Source: Paracoccus spongiarum
Lineage (GTDB): Bacteria > Pseudomonadota > Alphaproteobacteria > Rhodobacterales > Rhodobacteraceae
Reading direction: 5' to 3'
Assembly: GCF_030732095.1 (NCBI RefSeq)
Contig: NZ_JAVAMQ010000001.1
Span: 62,001-126,000, forward strand
Length of the DNA stretch: 64,000 nt
Below, in pieces: positions 40,814 to 48,367 of this stretch. Under the pieces are notes generated by a model. That model had not been told where the DNA came from. It did no database searches and saw nothing but the letters and a program-made list of their open reading frames with translations. The position numbers and the translations under genes are program-made. Each line of letters starts with the position of its first letter. The stretch's first letter is position 1.

Positions 40814-41686
40814 ATGCCCGACACGAGACCCGACCCGCATGAGGCGCCGTCAGGCCCGGTGCCCCGCGATCCGGCCATCGAGATCACCCGGCTGATCGGG
40901 ATCATGGCGGCGCTGCGCGATCCGGCGACCGGCTGTCCCTGGGACATCGAGCAGGATTTCGCGAGCATCGCCCCCTACACCATCGAAGAGGCGCATGAAG
41001 TCGAGGATGCGATCCAGCGGCAGGCCTGGGACGAGTTGCCGGGCGAGCTGGGCGACCTGCTGCTGCAGGTCGTGTTCCACGCGCAGATGGCGGCCGAGGC
41101 CGGGATGTTCGATTTCGCCGATTGCGCGAAGGCGATCGGCGACAAGCTGATCTTCCGTCACCCGCATGTCTTCGGCGACGAAAGCCGCGACAAGTCGGCC
41201 GAGCAGCAGGTCCGCGACTGGGAGGCGATCAAGGCCGCAGAACGCGCCGGCAAGGCCGAAAGCGGCACGCTGGACGGGGTGGCGCTTGGCCTGCCCGCGC
41301 TGACCCGTGCGCTGAAGCTGCAGAACCGGGCGGCGCGGGTCGGCTTTGACTGGCCCGGTCCGGGCGAGGTGCTGGACAAGATCCGCGAGGAATGCGCCGA
41401 ACTGGTCGAGGCCCGCGACCATCTGGGGCAGGCCGCGCTGGAGGAGGAATTCGGCGACCTGCTGTTCGTGATGGCCAATCTGGGCCGGCACCTGAAGCTG
41501 GACCCGGAACTGGCCCTGCGCCGCGCCAACGCCAAGTTCACCCGCCGCTTCCGGGCGATCGAGGCGGCGCTGGCCCGCGACGGTCGCCGCCCCGAGGACA
41601 GCGATCTTGCCGAGATGGACAGGCTGTGGGACGCGGCGAAGGCGGCCGAGAAGGCCGCGGGCAAGCCGGGCGGGACCGGCACCTGA
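40814..41686 (+). CDS. mazG: Nucleoside triphosphate pyrophosphohydrolase MazG
   Basis: A 290-residue protein with two tandem MazG domains. The first has CPWDIEQDFASIAPYTIEEA and helices with EEAHEVEDAI; the second has EECAELVEARDHLGQ and EEEFGDLLFVMANL. MazG enzymes hydrolyse (d)NTPs to NMPs and may clear aberrant nucleotides. It is transcribed divergently from the amidohydrolase, the two starts being 64 bases apart, and converges with the TauE/SafE gene. Confidence 0.95.
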   Translation: MPDTRPDPHEAPSGPVPRDPAIEITRLIGIMAALRDPATGCPWDIEQDFASIAPYTIEEAHEVEDAIQRQAWDELPGELGDLLLQVVFHAQMAAEAGMFDFADCAKAIGDKLIFRHPHVFGDESRDKSAEQQVRDWEAIKAAERAGKAESGTLDGVALGLPALTRALKLQNRAARVGFDWPGPGEVLDKIREECAELVEARDHLGQAALEEEFGDLLFVMANLGRHLKLDPELALRRANAKFTRRFRAIEAALARDGRRPEDSDLAEMDRLWDAAKAAEKAAGKPGGTGT

Positions 41687-41752
41687 CAGGCGGCCCCCTG
41701 GCACCTGCGGGCCCTTGGCGATTGCGTCGCGCACGGTTTGCGTCCCGCGACA

Positions 41753-41775
41753 GCGGGGGGCTGCCTGCCCCCCGC
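41753..41775. terminator. GC-rich hairpin between convergent mazG and permease genes
   Basis: GCGGGGGGC and GCCCCCCGC form a perfect 9-bp stem with loop TGCCT in the convergent intergenic region. There is no T-tract on either strand. It may stabilise transcript ends from both directions. Confidence 0.4.
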
Positions 41776-41819
41776 ACCCCCCGGGCGTTGCACTGCGCGG
41801 CGACGCGGCGCAGCCGTCC

Positions 41820-42629
41820 CTAGCCTGTCAGCGCCTTGCGCAGCATGTTCAGCGCCACGAGGAACAGGAAGATCGCGAAATAACGCTTGAGCCGGGCGGG
41901 GTCCGTGCGATGGGCAAGCGTGGCGCCGATGGGCGCGGTCAGCAGCGTCATGCAGATCGTGACGAGGAAGGCGGGCAGATTCACCGATCCGATCGTGTAG
42001 GGCGGTGCGTCCTCGACCGGCAGAAGCAGAAAGGCCGCCACCGAGGGCACCGCGATCAGCACCCCGAAGCCCGCTGCGGTCGCCACCGCGCGATGGATCG
42101 GCCGGCCATGCAGCGTCATCAGCGGCACCCCGAGGCTGCCCCCGCCGATACCCAGCAGCACCGACAGAAAGCCGATCAGCGGCGCGAAGACGGCGCGCCG
42201 GCCGCCTTCGGGCATCGTCTCGGCCAGCCGCCAATGCGGCCGCGACAGCGCCATGTAAAGGGCGATTACCACGACCAGGACGGCGAAGATGATCTGCAGC
42301 GTGTGGGTGCGCAGCGAGCCGACCGTCAGCACCCCGGCCAGCGCGCCGATGCCGATGCCGAGCGCCCAGCCGCGCAGGATCGCCCAGTCGACCGCGCCCC
42401 GACGATGATGCGCCAGCACGGACCGGGTGGAGGTGACGATGATCGTCGCCAGCGAGGTCGCCAGACAAAGCTGCATCACGTCGGGGCCGGCATGGCCCAG
42501 CTGCGTGAAGACGACGAGGAAGGCGGGCACCAGCACGATGCCCCCGCCGACACCCAAAAGCCCTGCCAGCACCCCGGCGAAGGCGCCGGTGGCCAGAAGG
42601 GTCAGGGCGGGAAAGACGAGATTGCTCAT
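41820..42629 (-). CDS. Sulfite exporter TauE/SafE family permease
   Basis: A 269-residue TSUP-family membrane protein with eight or so hydrophobic segments. It shows the duplicated family motif: GVLAGLLGVGGGIVLVPAFL near the N-terminus and LSVLLGIGGGSLGVPLMTL in the second half. Members move sulfite, sulfoacetate or other anions; the substrate is unknown here. It lies 54 bases downstream of dusA on the same strand. Confidence 0.9.
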   Translation of the reverse strand: MSNLVFPALTLLATGAFAGVLAGLLGVGGGIVLVPAFLVVFTQLGHAGPDVMQLCLATSLATIIVTSTRSVLAHHRRGAVDWAILRGWALGIGIGALAGVLTVGSLRTHTLQIIFAVLVVVIALYMALSRPHWRLAETMPEGGRRAVFAPLIGFLSVLLGIGGGSLGVPLMTLHGRPIHRAVATAAGFGVLIAVPSVAAFLLLPVEDAPPYTIGSVNLPAFLVTICMTLLTAPIGATLAHRTDPARLKRYFAIFLFLVALNMLRKALTG

Positions 42630-42683
42630 GCCACCGGCACATAGCCCGGCCGGGTCTCGGCCGCCAGAGCCAATGCCGCGCCC

Positions 42684-43661
42684 TCAGGCCGCCGCGCGGC
42701 TGACCGAGGCGATGGCGGCGTCATAGACCTCGATCCCGCCGCCCGGCGCGCCCTCGGACAGCACCCGCTTCCACGATCGCGCGCCGGGCTGGCCGTGAAA
42801 CAGTCCCAGCATGTGCCGGGTGATCTGGTGCAGCCGGCCGCCCGCCCGCAGATGCGCCGCAATCCGCGGGCGCATCGCCAGCGCGACATCGGCGGCGGTT
42901 GCGAAGGGCGGGGCGTCGTCCCACAGACGATCTGCCGCGCCGAGGATGTCCCAGGGCTGGTGATAGGCCGCCCGGCCGACCATCACCCCGTCCATCACCC
43001 GCAGATGCGCGCGCGCCTCGTCGAGACTGGCGATGCCGCCATTGACCGACAGATGCAGATCGGGAAAGGCCCGTTTCATCGCGTGGACCAGCGGATAGTC
43101 CAGCGGCGGCAGGGTCCGGTTCTCGCGCGGGCTGAGCCCCTGCAGCCAGGCCTTCCGGGCATGGATCGCGATGCGCCTGACCCCAGCCCCGCGCATCCGG
43201 TCCAGAAACGCGGGCAGCACCTCGGCCGGATCCTGGTCGTCCACACCGATGCGGCATTTCACGGTGACCTCGACCGGGCTGGCGTCGATCATCGCGGCAA
43301 CGCAGTCGGCGACCAGCCCGGGCTGCTTCATCAGCACCGCGCCAAAGCAGCCCGACTGCACCCGGTCGCTGGGGCAGCCGACATTCAGGTTGATCTCGTC
43401 ATAACCCCATTGCGCTGCGATGCGGGTGGCCTCGTGCAACGCCTCCGGCTCGGATCCGCCAAGCTGCAGCGCGACCGGATGCTGTTCGGGCTCGAAGCCC
43501 AGAAGCCGCGCGCGATCGCCATGCAGCACCGCTTGCGCCGTCACCATCTCGGTATAAAGCAGCGCATGCCGCGACATCAGCCGGTAAAAGGTCCGGCAGT
43601 GGCGATCGGTCCAGTCCATCATCGGGGCGGTGGACAGTCTGGCATTTTGATTTATTTTCAT
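42684..43661 (-). CDS. dusA: tRNA-dihydrouridine(20/20a) synthase DusA
   Basis: A 325-residue FMN enzyme that reduces uridine to dihydrouridine in the tRNA D-loop. Diagnostic motifs are STAPMMDWTDRHCRTFYRL at the N-terminus, the catalytic-Cys motif NLNVGCPSDRVQSGCFGAV, and MVGRAAYHQPWDIL. The 5' end of dusA is a known integration target for genomic islands, and a decayed integrase start lies just 113 bases upstream in the opposite direction. Confidence 0.96.
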   Translation of the reverse strand: MKINQNARLSTAPMMDWTDRHCRTFYRLMSRHALLYTEMVTAQAVLHGDRARLLGFEPEQHPVALQLGGSEPEALHEATRIAAQWGYDEINLNVGCPSDRVQSGCFGAVLMKQPGLVADCVAAMIDASPVEVTVKCRIGVDDQDPAEVLPAFLDRMRGAGVRRIAIHARKAWLQGLSPRENRTLPPLDYPLVHAMKRAFPDLHLSVNGGIASLDEARAHLRVMDGVMVGRAAYHQPWDILGAADRLWDDAPPFATAADVALAMRPRIAAHLRAGGRLHQITRHMLGLFHGQPGARSWKRVLSEGAPGGGIEVYDAAIASVSRAAA

Positions 43662-43773
43662 TTTTTCGTATCTTCACGCTGTTGGCGGCGACGGCTGCTG
43701 CACAGGAATACGTCCCGATATCCCGGAATTTGCTCCTCTCCGACGAGTCATTGCCTACACAGCGCAGACGAAA

Positions 43774-43986
43774 ATGGCCAACCATCACCACGCTTCCTTC
43801 CGGTGCCTGCCGGGTCCGGATCCGGCAAAAGGGCCACCACGCGAGCGCGACGTTCCCCATCGCTGGGCCCGCCAGGCAGAGACCCGGGGCAATCAGGGGC
43901 CGCGCCGAAAAATGTCGTCCGCCTCCCGCCTCCAGACCTTTGGCGACCTCGTCGATCGTCATATAACCGATATATGCGCGATATAG
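43774..43986 (+). pseudogene. Frameshifted N-terminus of a dusA-type site-specific integrase
   Basis: Two overlapping frames on the plus strand tile into one protein start. MA (frame of 43774) is followed in the next frame by TITTLPSGACRVRIRQKG and HHASATFP. The first frame then resumes with WARQAETRG and LQTFGDLVDRHITDI before a stop. This is the N-terminal arm-binding pattern of tyrosine integrases found beside dusA. An extra A in atggccaaccatc explains the first shift. The catalytic domain is absent. It is probably the scar of an earlier island at dusA. Confidence 0.6.
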
Positions 43987-44139
43987 CCCTCTGAACTGCA
44001 CTTGGTAAATCAGCGTGGACGGATTGGCGTGCAAACCTCAGCTCGTTGGTGGCTGATATGTAACTTGGTGATCGGTCTTGACCGTGCGGTCAGACGGCTT
44101 CCCGCGCCGTTAAGGGATTCCTCTTGACTCCCGGCGGCG

Positions 44140-44640
44140 TTATGGAGAACAAATAGAGAACATAATGACAAGCCTGTTCCTGGAGGTCAATAAGGAGCTT
44201 GCGGCCAGAGCCCGCCATAGAATCTTTGCCCGCGCAGATCGAACGGATCGAAGGCATAAGCCGGCGCGCCCATATCCGGCGATCTTCGCCGCCTTGACGA
44301 ACTTGCGGTCGAAACTGGCCATGCCCTCGCAATGCGCCGCCTTGCCAAGGTGCAATGCGTCGGCGGAATCCATGCCGCGCTCGGCATGGTCAAGAGCGTT
44401 GACCATGACCATGCCGTCCTCGACCGTCACAGTCGGCAGGCCAGCGAAGGCGCACAGCACGCGCGCGATGTCGGCTGGCCTATAATCGTAGGTGCTGCGC
44501 AGCACCCACTCTGTCTCCAGGATCACGGTGACGGCAACGAACACCGGCTGTCCGTCGACCAGCGCGCGGGCGCGTGGCGACTGCTTCGGATGATCGTTGG
44601 TCAGGTAGCGGACGACGACGTTCGTATCAATCGCCAGCAT
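44140..44640 (-). CDS. VapC-type PIN-domain ribonuclease toxin with altered C-terminus
   Basis: The first 120 or so residues are a typical VapC: IDTNVVVRYL with Asp5, LETEWVLRS with Glu42/Glu44, DSADALHLGKAA with Asp91/Asp94, and FDRKF with Asp111. All acidic residues of the PIN active site are kept. Such toxins cleave RNA, often initiator tRNA. After about residue 121 the sequence (YGRAGLCLRSVRSARAKIL onward) looks unlike the family, which usually ends near 135-140, so the tail is probably a read-through into unrelated DNA. The gene overlaps its antitoxin gene by 14 bases. The antitoxin start has been lost to an IS. Confidence 0.75.
   Translation of the reverse strand: MLAIDTNVVVRYLTNDHPKQSPRARALVDGQPVFVAVTVILETEWVLRSTYDYRPADIARVLCAFAGLPTVTVEDGMVMVNALDHAERGMDSADALHLGKAAHCEGMASFDRKFVKAAKIAGYGRAGLCLRSVRSARAKILWRALAASSLLTSRNRLVIMFSICSP
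44147..44161. promoter_or_regulatory. LexA (SOS) box of the alphaproteobacterial type
   Basis: GAAC-AAATAGA-GAAC is the reverse complement of GTTC-N7-GTTC, the LexA recognition sequence known in alphaproteobacteria. It lies at the 3' end of vapC, just before a plus-strand ATG at 44165. No intact SOS gene is adjacent, so it appears to be orphaned. Confidence 0.5.
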
Positions 44641-44881
44641 GTCGCCGCTTCGCTTCCGCCATCACGCCCGCGTCCATCTCGGCAATCGTCTTAGGCCTGG
44701 CCCTGGAGGGCAGCGCGCCGAAGACATCTTCCGGCCGCGTCGCGGTGAAAGCCGGAGCCGGCTTCAGCAGCACGCCGCCGTCCGCTTCCTCGACCGTCAG
44801 CTTCGTGCCCGCGCTCCGCTCGCGCCGCTGCCGCAGCCCGGTCGGCAGGATGATCTGCTCCTTGGTCGAGACAGTAGTGGT
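44627..44881 (-). pseudogene. AbrB/VapB-type antitoxin lacking its native start codon
   Basis: The reading TTTVSTKEQIILPTGLRQRR followed by AGTKLTVEEADGGVLLKP is a SpoVT/AbrB DNA-binding fold, and RPEDVFGALP plus the Ala/Arg-rich tail is the toxin-binding part. Homologues start with Met directly before TTTVST; here that codon is CTC and the sequence upstream is the left end of an IS3 element beginning TGAGCTGCTGG. The frame continues 14 codons into the IS to a TTG at 44923, without a visible ribosome-binding site. Antitoxin synthesis is therefore probably lost or much reduced. Confidence 0.65.
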
Positions 44882-45970
44882 GAGCTGCTGGTTTCTTGGA
44901 CACGAAGATAAGATCGTGACCAAGGAACTGGAGAGTAGATATGACGAGACGGAATTTCAGCCGTAAGTTCAAGATCGAGGCCGTAAGGCTGGTGACGGAC
45001 CGGGGCGTGGCGGTGGCTCAGGCCGCGCGTGACCTTGATTTGGCGGAGAGCGTGCTGAGGCGCTGGATGCGGGAATTAACGTCGGCGCCAGCTGCAGCCT
45101 TTCCCGGGAACGGGCAGATGCGGGCTGACCTAGCCGAGATTGCAGCGCTGAAGAAAGAGGTCGCGCGTCTTCGTGCGGAGCGTGACATCCTCAAGAAAGC
45201 GGCAGCTCTTTTCGCGCGCGAGGCGACATGAGGTTCGCCTTCATCGCCAAACACCGCCACATCTGGCCGGTCAGTTGGCTGTGCGACGTGCTGGATGTGT
45301 CGCGTTCCGGCTTCCACGCCTGGCTCATCCGCCCGACCAGCACCCGCGAGATCCAGGACGCCAAGCTCGTCACGGCGATCGATACGAGCTTCAAGGCCAG
45401 CGACCGGACCTATGGCGCCCGCCGCGTGTGGCGTGATGTTCTGGAAGAAGGGTTTGCCTTCGGGTTGCATCGGATCGAAAGGCTGCTGCGGATCAACGCG
45501 TTGCGCGCCCGGCCCAAGCGCCGTGGAAAGCCGAAGGACGACGGCGAACGGTCGATGATTGCTGACAACATCCTGGACCGGGACTTTCAGGCAGACCGGC
45601 CGAACCAGAAGTGGCTGGCCGACTTCACCTACATCTGGACCGCAGAGGGCTGGCTGTATGTTGCGGTCGTGCTGGACCTCTTCTCACGGCGCGTCGTCGG
45701 ATGGTCCATGAAGGCCGACCGGGATGCATCACTGGTCATGGACGCGCTGATGATGGCCGTGTGGCGTCGCGGAAAGGCTGACGCGCTGCTTCATCATTCG
45801 GATCAGGGATCGCAATACACAAGCGAACAGTTTCAACGGCTTCTGGCCGACAACGGGATCACCTGCTCGATGAGCCGGGCAGGCAACGTGTGGGACAATT
45901 CAGCGATTGAGAGCTTTTTCTCGTCGCTGAAGACCGAGCGCACTGCCCGCAAAGTCTACCGCACCCGCGA
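44881..45970 (+). mobile_element. IS3-family insertion sequence, right end missing
   Basis: The left end TGAGCTGCTGGTTTCTTGG starts with the TG typical of IS3 ends and abuts the decapitated antitoxin gene. It contains orfA and most of orfB. Homology stops inside orfB near 45970, after YRTRDE, and unrelated sequence follows, so the right inverted repeat is absent and no target duplication can be seen. Confidence 0.75.
44941..45231 (+). CDS. IS3-family transposase OrfA
   Basis: A 96-residue helix-turn-helix protein (FSRKFKIEAVRLVTDRGVAV, then a leucine-zipper-like helix KKEVARLRAERDILKKAAAL). It provides the DNA-binding part of the OrfAB transposase. Its stop overlaps the orfB start (ATGA). 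Fusion by frameshifting is usual in this family, but I did not identify the slippery site with certainty. Confidence 0.88.
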   Translation: MTRRNFSRKFKIEAVRLVTDRGVAVAQAARDLDLAESVLRRWMRELTSAPAAAFPGNGQMRADLAEIAALKKEVARLRAERDILKKAAALFAREAT

Positions 45971-46130
45971 CGAAGAAGAAGGAGAACGCTGCAATGAGGC
46001 AGCCACTCCGCAAGCAAAAACTGCGACCTCAACAAGAAAGGACATCAAATGCGCAAAGACGAACGCCCCAGCAAGATCGAAGCCTTCGGAGAAGCTATTT
46101 TCGATACCTTCGCCAAAGGCACGCTTGTGA
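45228..46130 (+). pseudogene. IS3-family transposase OrfB, truncated at the C-terminus
   Basis: An rve-type DDE integrase domain with all three acidic residues visible: Asp in WLADFTYIW, Asp in HHSDQGSQYTS and Glu in NSAIESFFSSLKTE. The N-terminal HTH_21-like region includes TYGARRVWRDVLEEG. After YRTRDE (about residue 247) the normal C-terminal tail, with its FYNPKRRHS-type end, is replaced by unrelated residues running to 46130. The enzyme is probably inactive or impaired. Confidence 0.75.
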
Positions 46131-46174
46131 TCCTCGGGCTCGGCCTGGTGGCCTTCATCGCCAACCACTGGTGA
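46049..46174 (+). CDS. 41-residue single-pass membrane protein, unknown
   Basis: Preceded by AAGAAAGGA as a possible ribosome-binding site, this frame encodes MRKDERPSKIEAFGEAIF, then DTFAKG, and then a hydrophobic segment (TLVILGLGLVAFIANHW) at the very C-terminus. Positive/charged N-terminus and a single helix suggest an inner-membrane peptide. It lies directly after the IS truncation point and is followed by a hairpin. I do not recognise it; it may be a passenger of a lost element. Confidence 0.4.
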   Translation: MRKDERPSKIEAFGEAIFDTFAKGTLVILGLGLVAFIANHW

Positions 46175-46184
46175 GCCCCTCCGT

Positions 46185-46214
46185 GATGGCCGCTCCACCT
46201 TAACGGCGGCCATC
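46185..46214. terminator. Hairpin after the 41-residue reading frame
   Basis: GATGGCCGC and GCGGCCATC form a perfect 9-bp stem with a 12-base loop, 11 bases after the small gene's stop. There is no T-tract. It may end that transcript. Confidence 0.4.
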
Positions 46215-46327
46215 AGCGCAAGCAGGCCCGGCCCTTGCGTACCCCGGATGAAATCCTTGGCATGCCGCACAGCCAGGCGCTTGTGATGGCCTCGGGCTAC
46301 GGCATCCCGCCCTGCTCAGGCGGCTGA
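46208..46327 (+). pseudogene. Possible C-terminal fragment of a conjugal coupling protein (TraG/VirD4 type)
   Basis: The frame reads KQARPLRTPDEILGMPHSQ followed by ALVMASGYGIPP. This resembles the end of coupling proteins, where RPLLTPDE is followed by a hydrophobic strand and PPI. No start or ATPase motif is present. The match is short, so this is only a suggestion. Confidence 0.3.
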
Positions 46328-46716
46328 TGCCTCGAAGACGCTCAAGAAAGATATCCACAAGATTGAGACACAGATCGAGGCCCTGCTCGACCGCATCGTC
46401 GAATCCACTACCTCCAGCGTGGTTGCGGCCTACGAGAAGCGCACCGGGAAGCTAGAGAAGGAGAAGATTCGACTGCAAGAGAGCATGGCAAAATCCGGTC
46501 AGCCCGTGCGTACCCTGGAGGAGACGTTCGAACTCGCCTTGGGGTTCTTGTCAAGTCCTTGGAATATTTGGAAAAACAGATCCCTGCCTTGGCAAAAGAC
46601 CGTCCTGCGGCTCGCCTTTGCGGAGCCTGTTCGGTACTGCCGGAATCAGGGTGTTCGAACCCCGAAAACTTCTTCCCCTTCAAGGTGTTAGGGGGCTTTT
46701 CAACGGCGAAATGTGA
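46320..46716 (+). pseudogene. C-terminal remnant of a large serine recombinase
   Basis: The frame has KDIHKIETQIEALLDRIVES, VVAAYEKRTGKLEKEKIRLQ and LALGFLSSPWNIWKN, followed by TVLRLAFAEPVRYCRNQGVR and TPKTS. This is the coiled-coil and C-terminal segment of large serine recombinases. The expected ending FPFKVLGGF appears only in another frame, implying a one-base loss near 46670. The N-terminal catalytic and recombinase domains are missing. It abuts the tRNA-Arg fragment, so it probably belonged to a separate element next to the same tRNA locus. Confidence 0.65.
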
Positions 46717-46718
46717 AA

Positions 46719-46765
46719 TGGCGCACCCGACAGGATTCGAACCTGTGACCTTCGCCTTCGGAGGG
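46719..46765 (-). other. Attachment site: 3' half of tRNA-Arg(CCG)
   Basis: On the minus strand this is the tRNA part from the anticodon loop (CCCTCCGAAGG) through the T arm (GGTTCGAATCC) to the acceptor end GGGTGCGCCA with encoded CCA. The 5' half (D arm and first acceptor strand) is absent; the sequence changes at 46766. This is how one end of a tRNA-integrated element looks when the core is the anticodon-loop/3' half. The integrase gene starts 178 bases away, so the ICE extends rightward and the intact tRNA should be at its other end. Confidence 0.75.
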
Positions 46766-46893
46766 ATTACGACTAGCTCCGTCGATTACCGAAAGGGGCA
46801 CGCCATGATGCGCTATGTTACTGTAAATAAAAAGGAATTTGATTTCCTTCGCCGACAAGCCTATCCTTCTGTTCGCCACGGTTTTCGCCCTGC

Positions 46894-46912
46894 TGCTTAC
46901 GTGGTGCTTACG
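46894..46912. repeat. Two direct TGCTTACG repeats near the att site
   Basis: TGCTTACG occurs at 46894-46901 and 46905-46912, 11 bases apart and thus on the same DNA face, 31 bases before the integrase start. They could be integrase or excisionase arm sites or operator sites. A separate dyad AAGGAA/TTCCTT lies at 46832-46849. Confidence 0.35.
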
Positions 46913-46943
46913 CGGGTTTTCGGGCATGTGACGGAGGAAGTCC

Positions 46944-48302
46944 ATGGCTAAACTTACAAAACGCGTCGTCGATGCGGCGGAAAGCCGTCGCAGTGATTAC
47001 GTGATCTGGGACGATGAGCTACCCGGTTTCGGGCTTCGTGTCTTCACATCAGGCAAGCGCAGCTATGTGATCCAGTATCGCCAGGGAGGACGGTCGCGGC
47101 GCTACACCATCGGCCTGCATGGTATCTGGACGCCAGAACTGGCCCGCCAGGAGGCCAAGGTCCAACTTGGCAGGATCGCGCGCGGCGAAGACCCGGCCGA
47201 GGAAAAGCAGCTCGATCGCAAGTCCATGTCGGTCAAGGAACTCTGCACTCTTTATCTGAATGACATGAACGCCGGTCTCATCATGGGGAAAGGCGGCCGT
47301 CCAAAGAAGCACAGCACGATTGTGACCGATACCGGGCGGATCAACCGGCACATCATCCCGCTCTTGGGCAGTCGGCGGGTGCGTGACTTGACCAAATCCG
47401 ACGTCAACAAGCTCCTCAAAGACGTCATGGCGGGTAAAACTCGGATTTCGGTCAAGACCGATAAGCTTAGAGGCAGGGCCATTGTCCGCGGCGGTCCTGG
47501 GACTGCCGCTCGAACCGTCAGCCTTCTCGGCGGTATTCTTACCTATGCCGTCGATGCTGGGATCATCGAGCGGAACCCGGCGCATGGCATCAAGAAACCG
47601 AAGGATAACGTCCGCAAGCGTCGGCTGTCCGAGGCGGAGTATCGCCTACTTGGTGTCTTGCTGCGCAAAGCAGCGCAGAACGAGAATTATGCCATGACCG
47701 TCGAGATCATCCGCCAGATCACCATGACGGGTTGCCGCCGATCGGAAATGATCGGGCTAAGCTGGAGCGAAGTTGACGCCCAAGCCAGTTGCCTGCGCCT
47801 TGAAGACAGCAAGGAAGGCTATTCCATTCGGCCCATCGGGCTGCCTGTCGTGGAGTATCTGGAAGAGCGCGCCAAGTCGCGTATCGGCACTTATGTGTTT
47901 CCCGGCCGTGATGAGGACAGAGCGTTCGGCAGCTTCCCCAATCACTGGAAGAAGATCTTCACGGACTCCCCGCTTGCCGATGTCACTCCCCACGTTCTTC
48001 GCCATAGCTTCGCGAGCATAGCGAATGATCTCGGGTTCACGGAGATCACCATCGCCGCTCTCGTCGGTCACGCCAAGGGGTCTGTCACGAGCAATTACAT
48101 CCACACCGTCGACACGGCCCTCATCATGGCGGCCGACACGATTGCTGGCTACATTCAGGGCCTGCTCGATGGCATCGAGTTCAAGCAGACCGCCTACGCG
48201 CTGGATCGGGACTCCCGGAAGACGTCGCTCGCGCGCTTCCTTCAGAAGGCAGCAGGCAACGACGACAGAACCGCCGACGTGGCGCAGCCTCTGGCGGCTT
48301 GA
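46944..48302 (+). CDS. ICE tyrosine integrase (DUF4102 N-terminus)
   Basis: A 452-residue P4-type integrase. The N-terminal DUF4102 domain has WDDELPGFGLRVFTSGKRSY. The SAM-like core-binding domain spans about residues 95-215. The catalytic domain has Arg265 (MTGCRRSEMI), His350 and Arg353 (HVLRHSFAS), His376 (GHAKG) and the nucleophile Tyr385 (SNYIH). A tRNA-Arg fragment directly upstream agrees with tRNA targeting. The C-terminal tail after residue 395 is longer than in minimal members. No excisionase gene is visible nearby. Confidence 0.93.
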   Translation: MAKLTKRVVDAAESRRSDYVIWDDELPGFGLRVFTSGKRSYVIQYRQGGRSRRYTIGLHGIWTPELARQEAKVQLGRIARGEDPAEEKQLDRKSMSVKELCTLYLNDMNAGLIMGKGGRPKKHSTIVTDTGRINRHIIPLLGSRRVRDLTKSDVNKLLKDVMAGKTRISVKTDKLRGRAIVRGGPGTAARTVSLLGGILTYAVDAGIIERNPAHGIKKPKDNVRKRRLSEAEYRLLGVLLRKAAQNENYAMTVEIIRQITMTGCRRSEMIGLSWSEVDAQASCLRLEDSKEGYSIRPIGLPVVEYLEERAKSRIGTYVFPGRDEDRAFGSFPNHWKKIFTDSPLADVTPHVLRHSFASIANDLGFTEITIAALVGHAKGSVTSNYIHTVDTALIMAADTIAGYIQGLLDGIEFKQTAYALDRDSRKTSLARFLQKAAGNDDRTADVAQPLAA

Positions 48303-48338
48303 GGATGGCGGAAACGGCTGGCGGATCGTGGGTCAGCC

Positions 48339-48367
48339 TTGAAATTGGGGCGCCTCCAATATATATT
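48339..48367 (+). promoter_or_regulatory. Sigma-70-type promoter of the DUF433/DUF5615 module
   Basis: TTGAAA (48339-48344) and TATATT (48362-48367) are separated by exactly 17 bases. Transcription would start near 48374, giving a leader of about 30 bases. Both elements fall in or next to inverted repeats, which suggests tight control. Confidence 0.65.

Noticed and set aside
44165..44485. 106-residue plus-strand frame after the LexA box
   Set aside because: Mostly antisense of vapC; only its first few codons could belong to a lost SOS gene.
46719..46795. Functional tRNA-Arg gene
   Set aside because: Only the part from the anticodon loop to CCA is present; bases beyond 46765 cannot form the 5' acceptor strand or D arm.
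46700..46945. 81-residue minus-strand frame ending with GHRFESCRVRH
   Set aside because: This is the translation of the tRNA-Arg fragment, a known type of spurious protein. The MAHPTGFEPVTFAFGG reading on the plus strand is spurious for the same reason.
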